A DNA stretch of 17,072 bases. It comes from Spirochaetia bacterium. GTDB taxonomy: Bacteria; Spirochaetota; Spirochaetia; Treponematales; Breznakiellaceae. This document shows, one piece after another, positions 6,332 through 12,555 of this stretch. A program made the translations under genes and the position numbers. The notes below the pieces were generated by a model. The model was not told the origin of the DNA. It saw nothing but the letters and a program-made list of their open reading frames with translations, and ran no database searches. Where the stretch lies: the NCBI GenBank assembly GCA_025997655.1, contig BNUW01000042.1, positions 1 to 17,072 on the forward strand, written 5' to 3'. Position 1 is the stretch's first letter, and the number at the start of each line of letters is the position of its first letter.

Positions 6332-6751
6332 CTATTTGTCCCCGTCCTTTCCCTGGGGCTTCCGGGGCTTGGCGGCGGGTTTCGCTTTGGCGGCGGATGC
6401 GGCCCCGGACTTGGCGGCCTTTGGTTTGCCGCCGGCTTTGGCCTTGGCGTTCCTGCGTTCCACGGCGGCGCGGACGGCGTCCTCTGCCTTGGCAGCTTTC
6501 AGCTTGGCGGGGTAGGTTGCTTTCATTTCCGCATATAGCAGCTCCGTTTTTTCATGTTCCTGGTTTATGCACTGAGCCAAGAATTCGCTATCGGTCAGGT
6601 GTCCGGGAAGGTGGGGGGCTTTGCCATCAAGAAAGGCCATGGTTTCCTTGATCTCCGCCTTCTCCTCTGCGGTCCACTTGTCAGGGGTAAGCCAGGTAAG
6701 GGCGGTATGAAGTACGATAGACGCCTTTTCATTGTTTAAGACAGTAGGCAT
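6332..6751 (-). CDS. Unrecognised 139-aa protein with lysine/alanine-rich tail
   Basis: I do not recognise the family. The first ~95 residues look helical and acidic-to-neutral (TPDKWTAEEKAEIKETMAFL, DSEFLAQCINQEHEKTELLY). From about residue 96 the sequence becomes low-complexity and basic, with Lys, Ala, Pro and Gly in an H1- or HU-tail-like style (KAKAGGKPKAAKSGAAS). Such tails usually bind nucleic acid, which would suit a small phage- or element-encoded protein, but this is inference. Start: the AAAGGAG upstream is 15 bases from this ATG, too far to be ideal, and is better placed for a 10-codon frame starting at 6761; translational coupling is possible. It follows the readthrough end of the preceding gene without a gap. 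Confidence 0.65.
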   Translation of the reverse strand: MPTVLNNEKASIVLHTALTWLTPDKWTAEEKAEIKETMAFLDGKAPHLPGHLTDSEFLAQCINQEHEKTELLYAEMKATYPAKLKAAKAEDAVRAAVERRNAKAKAGGKPKAAKSGAASAAKAKPAAKPRKPQGKDGDK

Positions 6752-6761
6752 TTATATACAT
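6729..6761 (-). CDS. Possible 10-codon leader peptide overlapping the 139-aa gene start
   Basis: ATG at 6761 with AAAGGAG 5 bases upstream gives MYINAYCLKQ then TGA, overlapping the first codons of the 139-aa gene in another frame. It uses the only well-spaced Shine-Dalgarno sequence here, so ribosomes probably load on it. Whether it matters is unknown. Confidence 0.2.
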   Translation of the reverse strand: MYINAYCLKQ

Positions 6762-6868
6762 AGTTTCTCCTTTGTGTGTGTAATGGCGCCCCGGTCGGGG
6801 CGGTGTATCTCCCGGATGGTTTCCGGGGATACTTCAGGTATTTCTGTATGGTTTTCACGCTGGGCCTT

Positions 6869-7123
6869 TTATGCTTCCACCGGTGCCCTGAGATGGATTT
6901 TGCCTTCACCGGAAAGATTAACAAACTCGGGGGTTATCCCATGCCGGACAAGTGATTCCCGCGCCTTGTTATTGAGACAGTCGCATTTTTCCTGGATCGT
7001 CATTCCCGCCGTTTCATCCTGGAGCATGAGCCGGGCCGCATGGATTTCCCTTATCGGTCCATCCTCCATGAAGGGATCATTGAGAATCCGGGGATCGTTC
7101 ATGTATTCCTCTATCGTTTTCAT
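6869..7123 (-). CDS. Unrecognised 84-aa protein, third gene of the BrnT operon; probably truncated by a nonsense codon
   Basis: Begins at an ATG that overlaps the TGA of the preceding 77-aa gene (ATGA), so its translation is coupled. It is 84 aa, soluble and charged: MKTIEEYMNDPRILNDPFME, then IREIHAARLMLQDETAGMTI and SLVRHGITPEF. I do not know the family. The frame does not lose coding character at its TAA (6869-6871): it goes on for 38 codons reading KAQRENHTEIPEVSPETIRE and IHRPDRGAITHTKEKL before a second TAA at 6752-6754, exactly next to the start of the 139-aa gene and with that gene's Shine-Dalgarno sequence inside it. This suggests an ancestral protein of about 123 aa and a later stop mutation such as CAA to TAA. 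Function may relate to the toxin module upstream. Confidence 0.7.
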   Translation of the reverse strand: MKTIEEYMNDPRILNDPFMEDGPIREIHAARLMLQDETAGMTIQEKCDCLNNKARESLVRHGITPEFVNLSGEGKIHLRAPVEA

Positions 7124-7353
7124 TTGACGGTTGCTAACTCCAGGGGAACCGCATCTGGGTCCACTACTCCCGCCGCCTTCATTCTCCGGGCGCGTTCTTC
7201 CCAGCTTATACCGCCTACGGGGTGCCAGTTTATGAATTCTTCCGGGGTTAATTTCTCGCACCCCGGATCAACGGCAGCGTGTCTTTTCTGCACCGCTTTT
7301 ATGCGTTCCACCTGTTCAGGGGATAAACCAGTTTCCTTTACTGCTTTCGCCAT
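7120..7353 (-). CDS. Candidate antitoxin in the BrnA position, non-canonical
   Basis: 77 aa, starting 38 bases inside the end of the BrnT-type gene, where brnA normally lies. Residues 8-40 (GLSPEQVERIKAVQKR then DPGCEKLTPEEFINWHPV) are reminiscent of the N-terminal part of some BrnA proteins, which read ...ERIKAL...D.D.P.LTPEQL..F.PV. The C-terminal ribbon-helix-helix of BrnA (RLD.DVL.WF...G.GYQTRIN) is absent; instead there is GGISWEERARRMKAAG and a short tail. If it is the antitoxin, it would neutralise without the usual DNA-binding fold, so autoregulation must differ. GGAGGAG lies about 13 bases before the ATG, inside the toxin gene. Alternatively it is an unrelated element gene. Its stop overlaps the next start. 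Confidence 0.65.
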   Translation of the reverse strand: MAKAVKETGLSPEQVERIKAVQKRHAAVDPGCEKLTPEEFINWHPVGGISWEERARRMKAAGVVDPDAVPLELATVK

Positions 7354-7609
7354 AATAAATACGCCGCTCCTCCGGCTCCGCCTCCCTAGCGGTTATAATG
7401 CGGCATGTTTCGCCGCGTTCCGTATATACCACAAATAGCACATCCCCAGATCTTCCCAGGACTTGCCACCTGTCCTCTAACCCGCTATGGGTTTCATCAT
7501 ACTGCTCTGCATGGAATGGATCATCAAATACCTCTTTGACCATCCCAAGGTCAATTCCATGCTTCTCAATATTAATCCGTTCCTTTTCGGAATACCATTC
7601 AAATTTCAT
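7316..7609 (-). CDS. brnT: BrnT family toxin (RelE-like ribonuclease)
   Basis: 97 aa, the usual length of BrnT toxins, which are RelE-fold ribonucleases that cleave mRNA and stop growth until neutralised by BrnA. Family signatures in order: FEW at 3-5, the KHGID segment at 16-20, a variable stretch, RWQVLGRS at 47-54, the beta-hairpin LFVVYTER at 58-65, and RIITAREAEPEERRIYY at 70-86, the C-terminal Arg/Tyr motif. The protein looks complete and undamaged, unlike many of its neighbours. It is the first gene of a minus-strand unit with the 77-aa candidate antitoxin and the 84-aa gene. A MITE end lies 43 bases upstream of its start, so the original promoter has been displaced or replaced. No strong Shine-Dalgarno sequence is seen. 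Confidence 0.85.
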   Translation of the reverse strand: MKFEWYSEKERINIEKHGIDLGMVKEVFDDPFHAEQYDETHSGLEDRWQVLGRSGDVLFVVYTERGETCRIITAREAEPEERRIYYGESSKGNWFIP

Positions 7610-7652
7610 AATAACCTAAACCCGCCTTTTTGTAAAATGACCGCCCCGGTAT

Positions 7653-7870
7653 GGCAGGATAAACGCATAGACTTTGAAATCAATGTCTGATGATACAAAT
7701 TCTTAAAAAACCACAAAGGAACCCAGGGGTTCCGGGACACGAAGGACACAAAGGGAAGAAAAGTTAGAGAATAACGCTCGAAACCATCTTTTTTCCCTCT
7801 TCCTTCGTGTTCTTTGTGTCCTTCGTGGTTAAATTTTCTTCTTTTTTAATTTCTATGCGTTTATCCTGCC
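7653..7870. mobile_element. 218-bp MITE with 19-bp terminal inverted repeats and 5-bp target duplication
   Basis: Perfect terminal inverted repeats GGCAGGATAAACGCATAGA at 7653-7671 and its complement at 7852-7870. The pentanucleotide GGTAT flanks both ends directly (7648-7652 and 7871-7875), the expected target-site duplication. The interior has no gene. It carries an internal inverted pair built from the motif CACGAAGGACACAAAG (left near 7739-7754, right complementary near 7802-7829), so the whole unit can fold into a long hairpin. The element is non-autonomous and needs a transposase in trans. It sits between the regulator genes and brnT. Confidence 0.85.
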
Positions 7871-7875
7871 GGTAT

Positions 7876-7957
7876 GGGGTGTATCAGCTTATTCTGCTGA
7901 CACTATAAATAGGGTTCGTTTTTAGAAAAAGCTTATCCAAAAGGTGAAAGGGAATGT
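7876..7957. other. Short gap between MITE and the 52-aa gene
   Basis: 82 bases, AT-rich in its left half, without a gene. A small inverted repeat TCAGCTTATTCTGCTGA near 7884-7900 could be a weak hairpin after the 52-aa gene. No promoter is obvious. Confidence 0.3.
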
Positions 7958-8116
7958 CTATGTCCGGGGCTGGTCAGTGACCTCCCTAAAATAGCCCTCA
8001 GGAGCGTTATAGCGGGCCGTGGTGAGGCGCGGAGAGGGTTTGTCATATTTCCCCTCCCCGGTATCCCGCATTTTAAGTGCCGGACCTACATATTGGGTGC
8101 CCTCTGGGGCAGTCAT
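7958..8116 (-). CDS. 52-aa small protein translationally coupled to the HTH regulator
   Basis: ATG at 8116 overlaps the TGA of the HTH gene (ATGA), and the frame runs to TAG at 7958-7960. The product begins MTAPEGTQYVGPALKM and contains PSPRLTTARYNAPEGYF; it is polar and Pro/Gly/Tyr-rich with no membrane segment. I do not recognise it. The exact stop/start overlap with a well-supported regulator is the main reason to call it real. It is close to the length of small phage accessory proteins, and its function cannot be inferred. Confidence 0.55.
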   Translation of the reverse strand: MTAPEGTQYVGPALKMRDTGEGKYDKPSPRLTTARYNAPEGYFREVTDQPRT

Positions 8117-8301
8117 AGCTTGGCCTCCGGCATGTCCCCGATTTTCGTACCATCGGGGAAGGAAAAAAACGAGTTGTAAACTGCCCCCAGGGAAGCGGCG
8201 ATTTTTTCCAGTTCTTCCCGCGTGAAGGTGTCCCGTTTTATTTTCTGGTTAAAGTTGGAGGGGGTCATCCCTATGGCCCTTGCTATGGCCGCTTGGCTCA
8301 T
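8113..8301 (-). CDS. Small HTH (Cro/C1-like) DNA-binding regulator
   Basis: 62 aa. Residues 1-38 form a helix-turn-helix: MSQAAIARAIGMTPSNFNQ, where the turn and recognition helix (IGMTPSNFNQKIKRDTF) are clear, then EELEKIAASLGA, the fourth helix of Xre-type domains. The remainder, NSFFSFPDGTKIG, resembles the C-terminal strand of small phage-type repressors that may dimerise. It is probably a repressor of the element's own operon. Its ATG overlaps the TGA of a 15-aa upstream frame with a good Shine-Dalgarno sequence, and its TGA overlaps the start of the 52-aa gene. If a single base were restored at the upstream junction, the 15-aa frame and this protein would join into one ~77-aa HTH protein, so the leader may be its former N-terminus. 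Confidence 0.75.
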   Translation of the reverse strand: MSQAAIARAIGMTPSNFNQKIKRDTFTREELEKIAASLGAVYNSFFSFPDGTKIGDMPEAKL

Positions 8302-8345
8302 TCCCTTGAATAGTCGGCATGGCCGATGGACACCGAAAAACGCAT
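8298..8345 (-). CDS. 15-aa upstream frame coupled to the HTH regulator
   Basis: ATG at 8345 with GAAGGAG 5 bases upstream encodes MRFSVSIGHADYSRE, ending at a TGA that overlaps the HTH start codon. It carries the only good ribosome binding site for the operon. It is either a leader peptide that couples translation, or the original N-terminus split by a one-base change. Confidence 0.45.
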   Translation of the reverse strand: MRFSVSIGHADYSRE

Positions 8346-8435
8346 AAAAACTCCTTCGCGGGTGTCATTCGTTATGCACTCGCTTCAAAAAGTGTTTTTA
8401 GCGCCGGTGGTCCGGTAGCTAATTCTATATAAAAC

Positions 8436-8494
8436 AAAGAATTACGATATGGGCGATACTAGATTTGAACTAGTGACTTCTACCGTGTGAAGGT
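8436..8494. repeat. Right attachment-site copy within tRNA-Val
   Basis: The 59-bp repeat matching 5097-5155; 45 bp of it lie in the 3' part of the intact tRNA and 14 bp just beyond. The element lies on its low-coordinate side, downstream of the tRNA 3' end, as is typical for integration at a tRNA gene. Confidence 0.85.
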
Positions 8495-8521
8495 AGCACT
8501 CTCCCACTGAGTTAATCGCCC
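8450..8521 (-). tRNA. tRNA-Val (anticodon CAC)
   Basis: 72 nt. The acceptor stem GGGCGAT/ATCGCCC with discriminator A, D arm CTC-AGTGGGA-GAG, anticodon stem-loop CTACC-TTCACAC-GGTAG giving anticodon CAC, and T arm ACTAG-TTCAAAT-CTAGT all pair correctly. CCA is not encoded. It reads GUG valine codons. Its 3' half serves as the attachment site for the element to its left, and it has its own promoter upstream. Confidence 0.95.
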
Positions 8522-8550
8522 AAACCACGGCTTTCGTCCGTGATTTTTCT

Positions 8551-8579
8551 ATCTTACCACCTTGATTCCCCCGTGTCAA
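8551..8579 (-). promoter_or_regulatory. Sigma-70 promoter of tRNA-Val
   Basis: Minus strand TTGACA (8574-8579), 17-bp spacer, TAAGAT (8551-8556), about 30 bases before the tRNA 5' end. The -35 box begins 6 bases after the stop of the large TPR gene on the same strand. Confidence 0.75.
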
Positions 8580-8584
8580 CGCAT

Positions 8585-11500
8585 TTACCGCGGCAGATAC
8601 GGTTCAAGCACCTCGGTGAGCCGGAAATCCCCGGGGACCAGTTCCTCCCAGGCGGAGGGTTCCAGCACGTCCTTGTCAATCTGAATGTAGAGATGGGGTT
8701 CGTAACCCGGTTCGGGGTAAAGGGTGTTCCGGGAGTTCAGGAAGGCCAGGTTCATGCCGGGGGAGGAAAAGTCACCGGCGCCGGCGCGGATCATGGAGGT
8801 GGGGTTACGGGTCAGGGAGTCCCAGGCGCGGGCGGATTCGGTGTAGAGGCCCAGGGCGCGGGAACGGTAGCTGCGGTTGCCTGTAGCTTTGGTCAGGGCT
8901 TCAAGGGCGACCGCCAGATTGTTCCGGGCTACCATCATCCGTTCTACCAGTTCCAGGTGTTCCGGCCGGTCATTGGGCATGAGCACGGGGAACCGGGCGC
9001 GTTCGGAGTCCAGGATGTCCAGGAGGCGGTTGTAGTAGCCCTGGGCCGCAAAGTAATTGCCCCGCAGGTAAGAGACGTTTCCCAGGGCGTTGAGGAGCCG
9101 GCGATTTGGGGGTATTGCCGAGGAAACCGCGAAGAACCGGTCAAGAGCGGGCGCCCATTGTCCCTGCTGGTAATAGGCCGAGCCGATGCGGTACTGCATC
9201 TCCGGCGGGGACCAGCCGTTCTGTTCGGCCTTTAGGTAGTACTCTACGGCCTGGGGCATGTTCCCTGATCTGGTGAAGTACTCCAGGTCCCCCAGGTCTG
9301 CGTAGAGCTTGCCGAATTGGGGATCGGGGGTGAGGAAGCGGCGGTCCAGGGCATCCTCGTATATACCGATACCCTTGATAAGCTGTTCTTCGGCGGCGAA
9401 AAATTCCCGGCTGTTGATGAGTATCTCTCCCATGCGGCACTGGGCGCTCAGGCGGTAACCGGTACGCCGGGCGGATTCCTCCGGGGCGGCGTCAAAGGCA
9501 CGCACGGCTATTTCCAGGGTCTGCCGTTCTTCCACGCTGCTGCCAAAATGATTGTAGTACCGGGCCAGGTGATAATGGGCTTCCGGCAGACGGGGTGAGG
9601 CCTGTACCGCCCGGAGCAGGATGTCCCGGATACCCCCAATCTGACCGATATGCTCGTCGGGAACGCCCCGGACTTCCTCAAACCGCTTATCCAGCAGGTA
9701 GCCCCCCAGGTCGGCAAGGGTGATTGCGGAAATTTTCCGGCGCTTGGGATCGGACATAAAGTACTGCTGCAGCGGGAGGACCTCACCCAGATTATCCACC
9801 CGGATGAAATACCGCAGCATCCGTTCAACAATGGGGTCCTGCCACCCATAGACCTCCAAAAGCCGGGCGTAGGCGCTGCGGGCATCTTCATAATGGACGG
9901 TCTTTTCAGCTTCTGCCCGGAGCCGGATTTCTTCCTGCCGGCGGGCAGCGGCGGCCTTGGCTTCGGCTTCGGACTGCTCACCCCAGAGCAGGTTGTTATC
10001 ACCCAGGGCCAGGAGGCCTTCTCTATCATCAGCAGAGAGTTCAAGGATATTCCGGCGGATGATACGATTCGCCTTGTCGTAGTTCCGCAGATAGTAGGTT
10101 TCCATATTGGCATAGTCCAGGGCGCCCTTCTTATCACCGGGATAATGGGTCAGGAGCTGATCGTACTTTTCCTCTGCATAGATGTACTGCCGCTCATCCC
10201 GGAAAGCTTCGGCGTACTTGTAGAACCAATTCTTTTGCCGGTGACGCTGGAAAGCCCGGTTAAAACGCTCGTTTGCCTGGGCATACGCTCCGGTGGGGAT
10301 AAGCTCATACCCCTGTTTGTATATCGAATTTGCACGCAGGGGGGTATAAATGAAGGTATATCCCAGGTAGAACACCGAAGCCGCCAGGATGGCAATAACC
10401 AGGAACAGCCGCAGTACCGGCAGAAACTTATGAGTAAAAACATAGGGAAAACTGGCCTGCTCCTGCTCTAAATCTTCACCGGTTTTCTTTTCAAAACCCC
10501 GGGGAACAGGGATGGATCGATTCAGAATTTTCCCCGCCAGGGAAGCCGCTTCCCTGGGGGACCCGCCCCGGACCAGCAGCTTAATCAGGGAGGACATGAG
10601 ATTCGGCGCGATGACCTGCTCGGCGATTATCTCTTCAACGGCGATCCGTAAATTCAGGGGATAGCCGGCGATGGTTTCCCGAAGCCGGTCAAAGTCACCC
10701 TCGCTTAGGCTGATTTCTTCCACCGCCTCGTCGGACACATCTGAGGCCGTAACTTCAGGCATAAACGCCTCGGCGGCAAAATCAACGGCAGGGGCGGCGC
10801 CCGTTTCCCCGCCGGGGGCATTGCCCCCCAATACCTCATCAAGGCCGGGCAGGGCAAAATCCATATCGGGAATACCCTCATCGGCAGTCCCCGTCCCATC
10901 ACCACCGCTAAGACCGGCGTCCCCTCCATCGGGGCTGAAACCCTCGAAGGGATCACCTTCAACGGCGCCTTCGGTAAGAGCTCCTTCCGGGAAAGCACCT
11001 TCTCCAGGTACGCCTTCAGGCGAAATATCCACCCCTAAATCCGGGACCGGGAATTCCCCTTCGTCACCGCCGCCTTCTTCCAGGTTTATATCCGCTATAT
11101 CGGGGAAAGCGTCCCCAAAATCCTCTTCGGTGACCGGTTCAGGGGATGCCGCCTCGATTTCATCGGCAAAACCGCCTAATAGAGCGTCCATGGCGCCGGA
11201 ATTATCATCAGTATCAAGAGGGGAACCTTCGGTTGAGGGTTCAAGAGGGGAACCTTCGGTTGAGGGTTCAGGGGCTTTACCGTCAGTTGCACCGGGAGCA
11301 ACCTCCGGGGAATCGGCGTTTAGATCGGGGAAGTCCAAATTGATGCCGGCATTATCCACGGGAATAGTCTCTGGTTCATCTGATGAGAATCCAAAGTCGG
11401 GGAGATCTTCCCCCAGATCGGGGAAGTCCAAATCAGCGCCGGCATTATCCGCGGGGGCTTTACCGTCAGTTGCACCGGGAGCAGCCTCCGGGGAATCGGC

Positions 11501-12457
11501 GTTTAGATCGGGGATGTCCAAATCGATGCCGGCACTATCCACGGGAACAGTCTCTGGTTCACCTGATGAGAATCCAAAATCGGGGAGATCTTCCCCCAAA
11601 TCGGGGAAGTCCAAATCAGCGCCGACATTATCCGCAGGGGCTTTACCGTCAGTTGCACCGGGAGCAGCCTCCGGGGAATCGGCGTTTAGATCGGGGAAGT
11701 CCAAATTGATGCCGGCATTATCCACGGGAATAGTCTCTGGTTCATCTGATGAGAATCCAAAGTCGGGGAGATTTTCCCCCAGATCGGAGAAGTCCAAATC
11801 AGCGCCGGCACTATCTGCGGGGGCTTCACCGCCAGTTGCACCGGGAGCAGCCTCCGGGGAATCGGCGTTTAGATCGGGGAAGTCCAAATCGATGCCGGCA
11901 TTATCCACGGGAATAGTCTCTGGTTCATCTGATGAGAATCCAAAGTCGGGGAGATCTTCCCCCAAATCGGAGAAGTCCAAATCGGCGTCGGCATTATCCG
12001 CAGGGGCTTCACTATCGGCCCCACCGGGAACGGCTGTTTCGGCGACGCTGTCACCAAGGCCGGAAAAATCATCATCAAAACTGACATCGGGAATATCCAA
12101 TGGGGGGGCTGCGGCCTCAGCGGAAATGGCATCCGCAGAAAGGGCCTCTTCAAGGGCGGTTTCGGCGGCCGGAGGTGGGGTTAAATTATCGGGGCCGCTG
12201 CCCAGCAGATCGGCAAAATCAAAGTCCAACCCCGATTCCACCGCGGATTCTTCCGGGGATGTGCCGACATCCAGATCAATGCCGGGATCAAGGTCCTCCG
12301 GGAATGCCGGCTCTTGGGGGGGGGGCGGCGCAACCGGTTCGGAATTCGGAAGGGGCAGATCGTCCGGGGGCTGTTCCAATTGAGCCAGAACCATGGCTTC
12401 GTCGGCGATGGCGCCAAAAGAGGCTTTAAAGTTTTTCAGTTGCTCCAACGACGGCAT
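8585..12457 (-). CDS. Large acidic single-pass TPR protein, probable periplasmic flagellar collar protein (FlcA-like)
   Basis: 1290 aa. N-terminal ~560 residues: acidic, Pro/Gly/Ala/Asp-rich low complexity containing four 61-residue tandem repeats (about 149-397). Then a folded helical stretch (SLSEGDFDRLRETIAGYPLN; LIKLLVRGGSPREAASLAGK), one transmembrane helix at about 680-705 (LRLFLVIAILAASVFYLGY), and ~590 residues of TPR-like helical pairs such as YKQGYELIPTGAYAQANERF. With no cleavable signal peptide, the low-complexity part should be cytoplasmic and the TPR part periplasmic. Spirochaetal FlcA (B. burgdorferi BB0326) has the same plan of N-terminal region, one membrane helix and C-terminal TPRs, and scaffolds the collar of periplasmic flagella; the match is from memory of architecture, so the symbol is left empty. 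The start has only a weak Shine-Dalgarno sequence (TTGAG). Another membrane-anchored TPR scaffold is the alternative. Confidence 0.9.
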   Translation of the reverse strand: MPSLEQLKNFKASFGAIADEAMVLAQLEQPPDDLPLPNSEPVAPPPPQEPAFPEDLDPGIDLDVGTSPEESAVESGLDFDFADLLGSGPDNLTPPPAAETALEEALSADAISAEAAAPPLDIPDVSFDDDFSGLGDSVAETAVPGGADSEAPADNADADLDFSDLGEDLPDFGFSSDEPETIPVDNAGIDLDFPDLNADSPEAAPGATGGEAPADSAGADLDFSDLGENLPDFGFSSDEPETIPVDNAGINLDFPDLNADSPEAAPGATDGKAPADNVGADLDFPDLGEDLPDFGFSSGEPETVPVDSAGIDLDIPDLNADSPEAAPGATDGKAPADNAGADLDFPDLGEDLPDFGFSSDEPETIPVDNAGINLDFPDLNADSPEVAPGATDGKAPEPSTEGSPLEPSTEGSPLDTDDNSGAMDALLGGFADEIEAASPEPVTEEDFGDAFPDIADINLEEGGGDEGEFPVPDLGVDISPEGVPGEGAFPEGALTEGAVEGDPFEGFSPDGGDAGLSGGDGTGTADEGIPDMDFALPGLDEVLGGNAPGGETGAAPAVDFAAEAFMPEVTASDVSDEAVEEISLSEGDFDRLRETIAGYPLNLRIAVEEIIAEQVIAPNLMSSLIKLLVRGGSPREAASLAGKILNRSIPVPRGFEKKTGEDLEQEQASFPYVFTHKFLPVLRLFLVIAILAASVFYLGYTFIYTPLRANSIYKQGYELIPTGAYAQANERFNRAFQRHRQKNWFYKYAEAFRDERQYIYAEEKYDQLLTHYPGDKKGALDYANMETYYLRNYDKANRIIRRNILELSADDREGLLALGDNNLLWGEQSEAEAKAAAARRQEEIRLRAEAEKTVHYEDARSAYARLLEVYGWQDPIVERMLRYFIRVDNLGEVLPLQQYFMSDPKRRKISAITLADLGGYLLDKRFEEVRGVPDEHIGQIGGIRDILLRAVQASPRLPEAHYHLARYYNHFGSSVEERQTLEIAVRAFDAAPEESARRTGYRLSAQCRMGEILINSREFFAAEEQLIKGIGIYEDALDRRFLTPDPQFGKLYADLGDLEYFTRSGNMPQAVEYYLKAEQNGWSPPEMQYRIGSAYYQQGQWAPALDRFFAVSSAIPPNRRLLNALGNVSYLRGNYFAAQGYYNRLLDILDSERARFPVLMPNDRPEHLELVERMMVARNNLAVALEALTKATGNRSYRSRALGLYTESARAWDSLTRNPTSMIRAGAGDFSSPGMNLAFLNSRNTLYPEPGYEPHLYIQIDKDVLEPSAWEELVPGDFRLTEVLEPYLPR
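11214..11267. repeat. 27-bp tandem duplication in the FlcA-like gene
   Basis: Two identical 27-bp units at 11214-11240 and 11241-11267 encode the repeated peptide EPSTEGSPL. It preserves frame and lies right next to the 183-bp array, in the Pro/Ser/Gly-rich cytoplasmic part of the protein. Confidence 0.85.
11271..12002. repeat. Four 183-bp in-frame tandem repeats in the FlcA-like gene
   Basis: Units at 11271-11453, 11454-11636, 11637-11819 and 11820-12002, with a partial diverged unit beyond 12003. Landmark sequences (GGGAATAGTCTCTGGTTCA and its variant) recur at exact 183-base spacing (11360, 11543, 11726, 11909). Each unit encodes 61 residues with two D-L-D-F motifs, for example AGADLDFSDLGEDLPDFGF and PVDNAGIDLDFPDLNADSPE. 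The near identity implies recent expansion, so copy number probably varies between strains. Confidence 0.9.
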
Positions 12458-12555
12458 GTGTACTCAACCGGGCTGAAAATCAGCGTAAGACTTCAGCCTA
12501 GGGGTCCCCTCTTGATTAAGATATTGAAACATCAGCCGATAATTGTAAATACGAT
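12458..12555. promoter_or_regulatory. Divergent intergenic region with inverted repeats
   Basis: 98 bases separating two divergent genes, so it should hold both promoters. I see an inverted repeat GGCTGAA/TTCAGCC (12471-12477, 12492-12498) and a palindrome AGGGGTCCCCT (12500-12510), but no confident -35/-10 pair on either strand. Confidence 0.4.

Larger units (their letters stand above)
5097..8494. mobile_element. Integrated element at the 3' end of tRNA-Val, bounded by 59-bp direct repeats
   Basis: A 59-bp sequence at 5097-5155 recurs without mismatch at 8436-8494, where it covers the anticodon-loop-to-3'-end part of the intact tRNA-Val plus 14 bases beyond. This is the usual footprint of a tyrosine-integrase element inserted into a tRNA gene. 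The enclosed ~3.3 kb holds only small, same-strand accessory genes: HTH regulator, BrnT-type toxin operon, phage-type nuclease domain and HigBA-like remnants. No integrase, replication or packaging gene is inside, so it is a remnant or a satellite mobilised in trans. A MITE has inserted at 7653-7870. Confidence 0.75.

Noticed and set aside
7120..7261. Longer start for the 84-aa gene (130 codons from 7261)
   Set aside because: The extension would overlap most of the 77-aa gene in another frame, while the ATG at 7123 overlaps that gene's stop as ATGA, the typical coupled start.
5400..8116. Reassignment of TAG as a sense codon in the element, since several frames look open through TAG
   Set aside because: Other genes of the element end normally at TAA or TGA, one suspected nonsense codon is TAA not TAG, and the apparent read-through after the 70-aa gene coincides with the decayed tRNA-promoter copy, which is not coding. 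Decay is the simpler explanation.
11271..12002. Regular repeats as a CRISPR array
   Set aside because: Repeats are contiguous 183-bp coding units without spacers; no short direct repeats with unique spacers and no cas genes occur anywhere in the window.
10671..12383. 570-codon open frame on the + strand, Ser/Pro-rich with repeats
   Set aside because: It is the antisense shadow of the acidic repeats of the FlcA-like gene; its repeats simply mirror the 183-bp units and it has no family resemblance or ribosome binding site.
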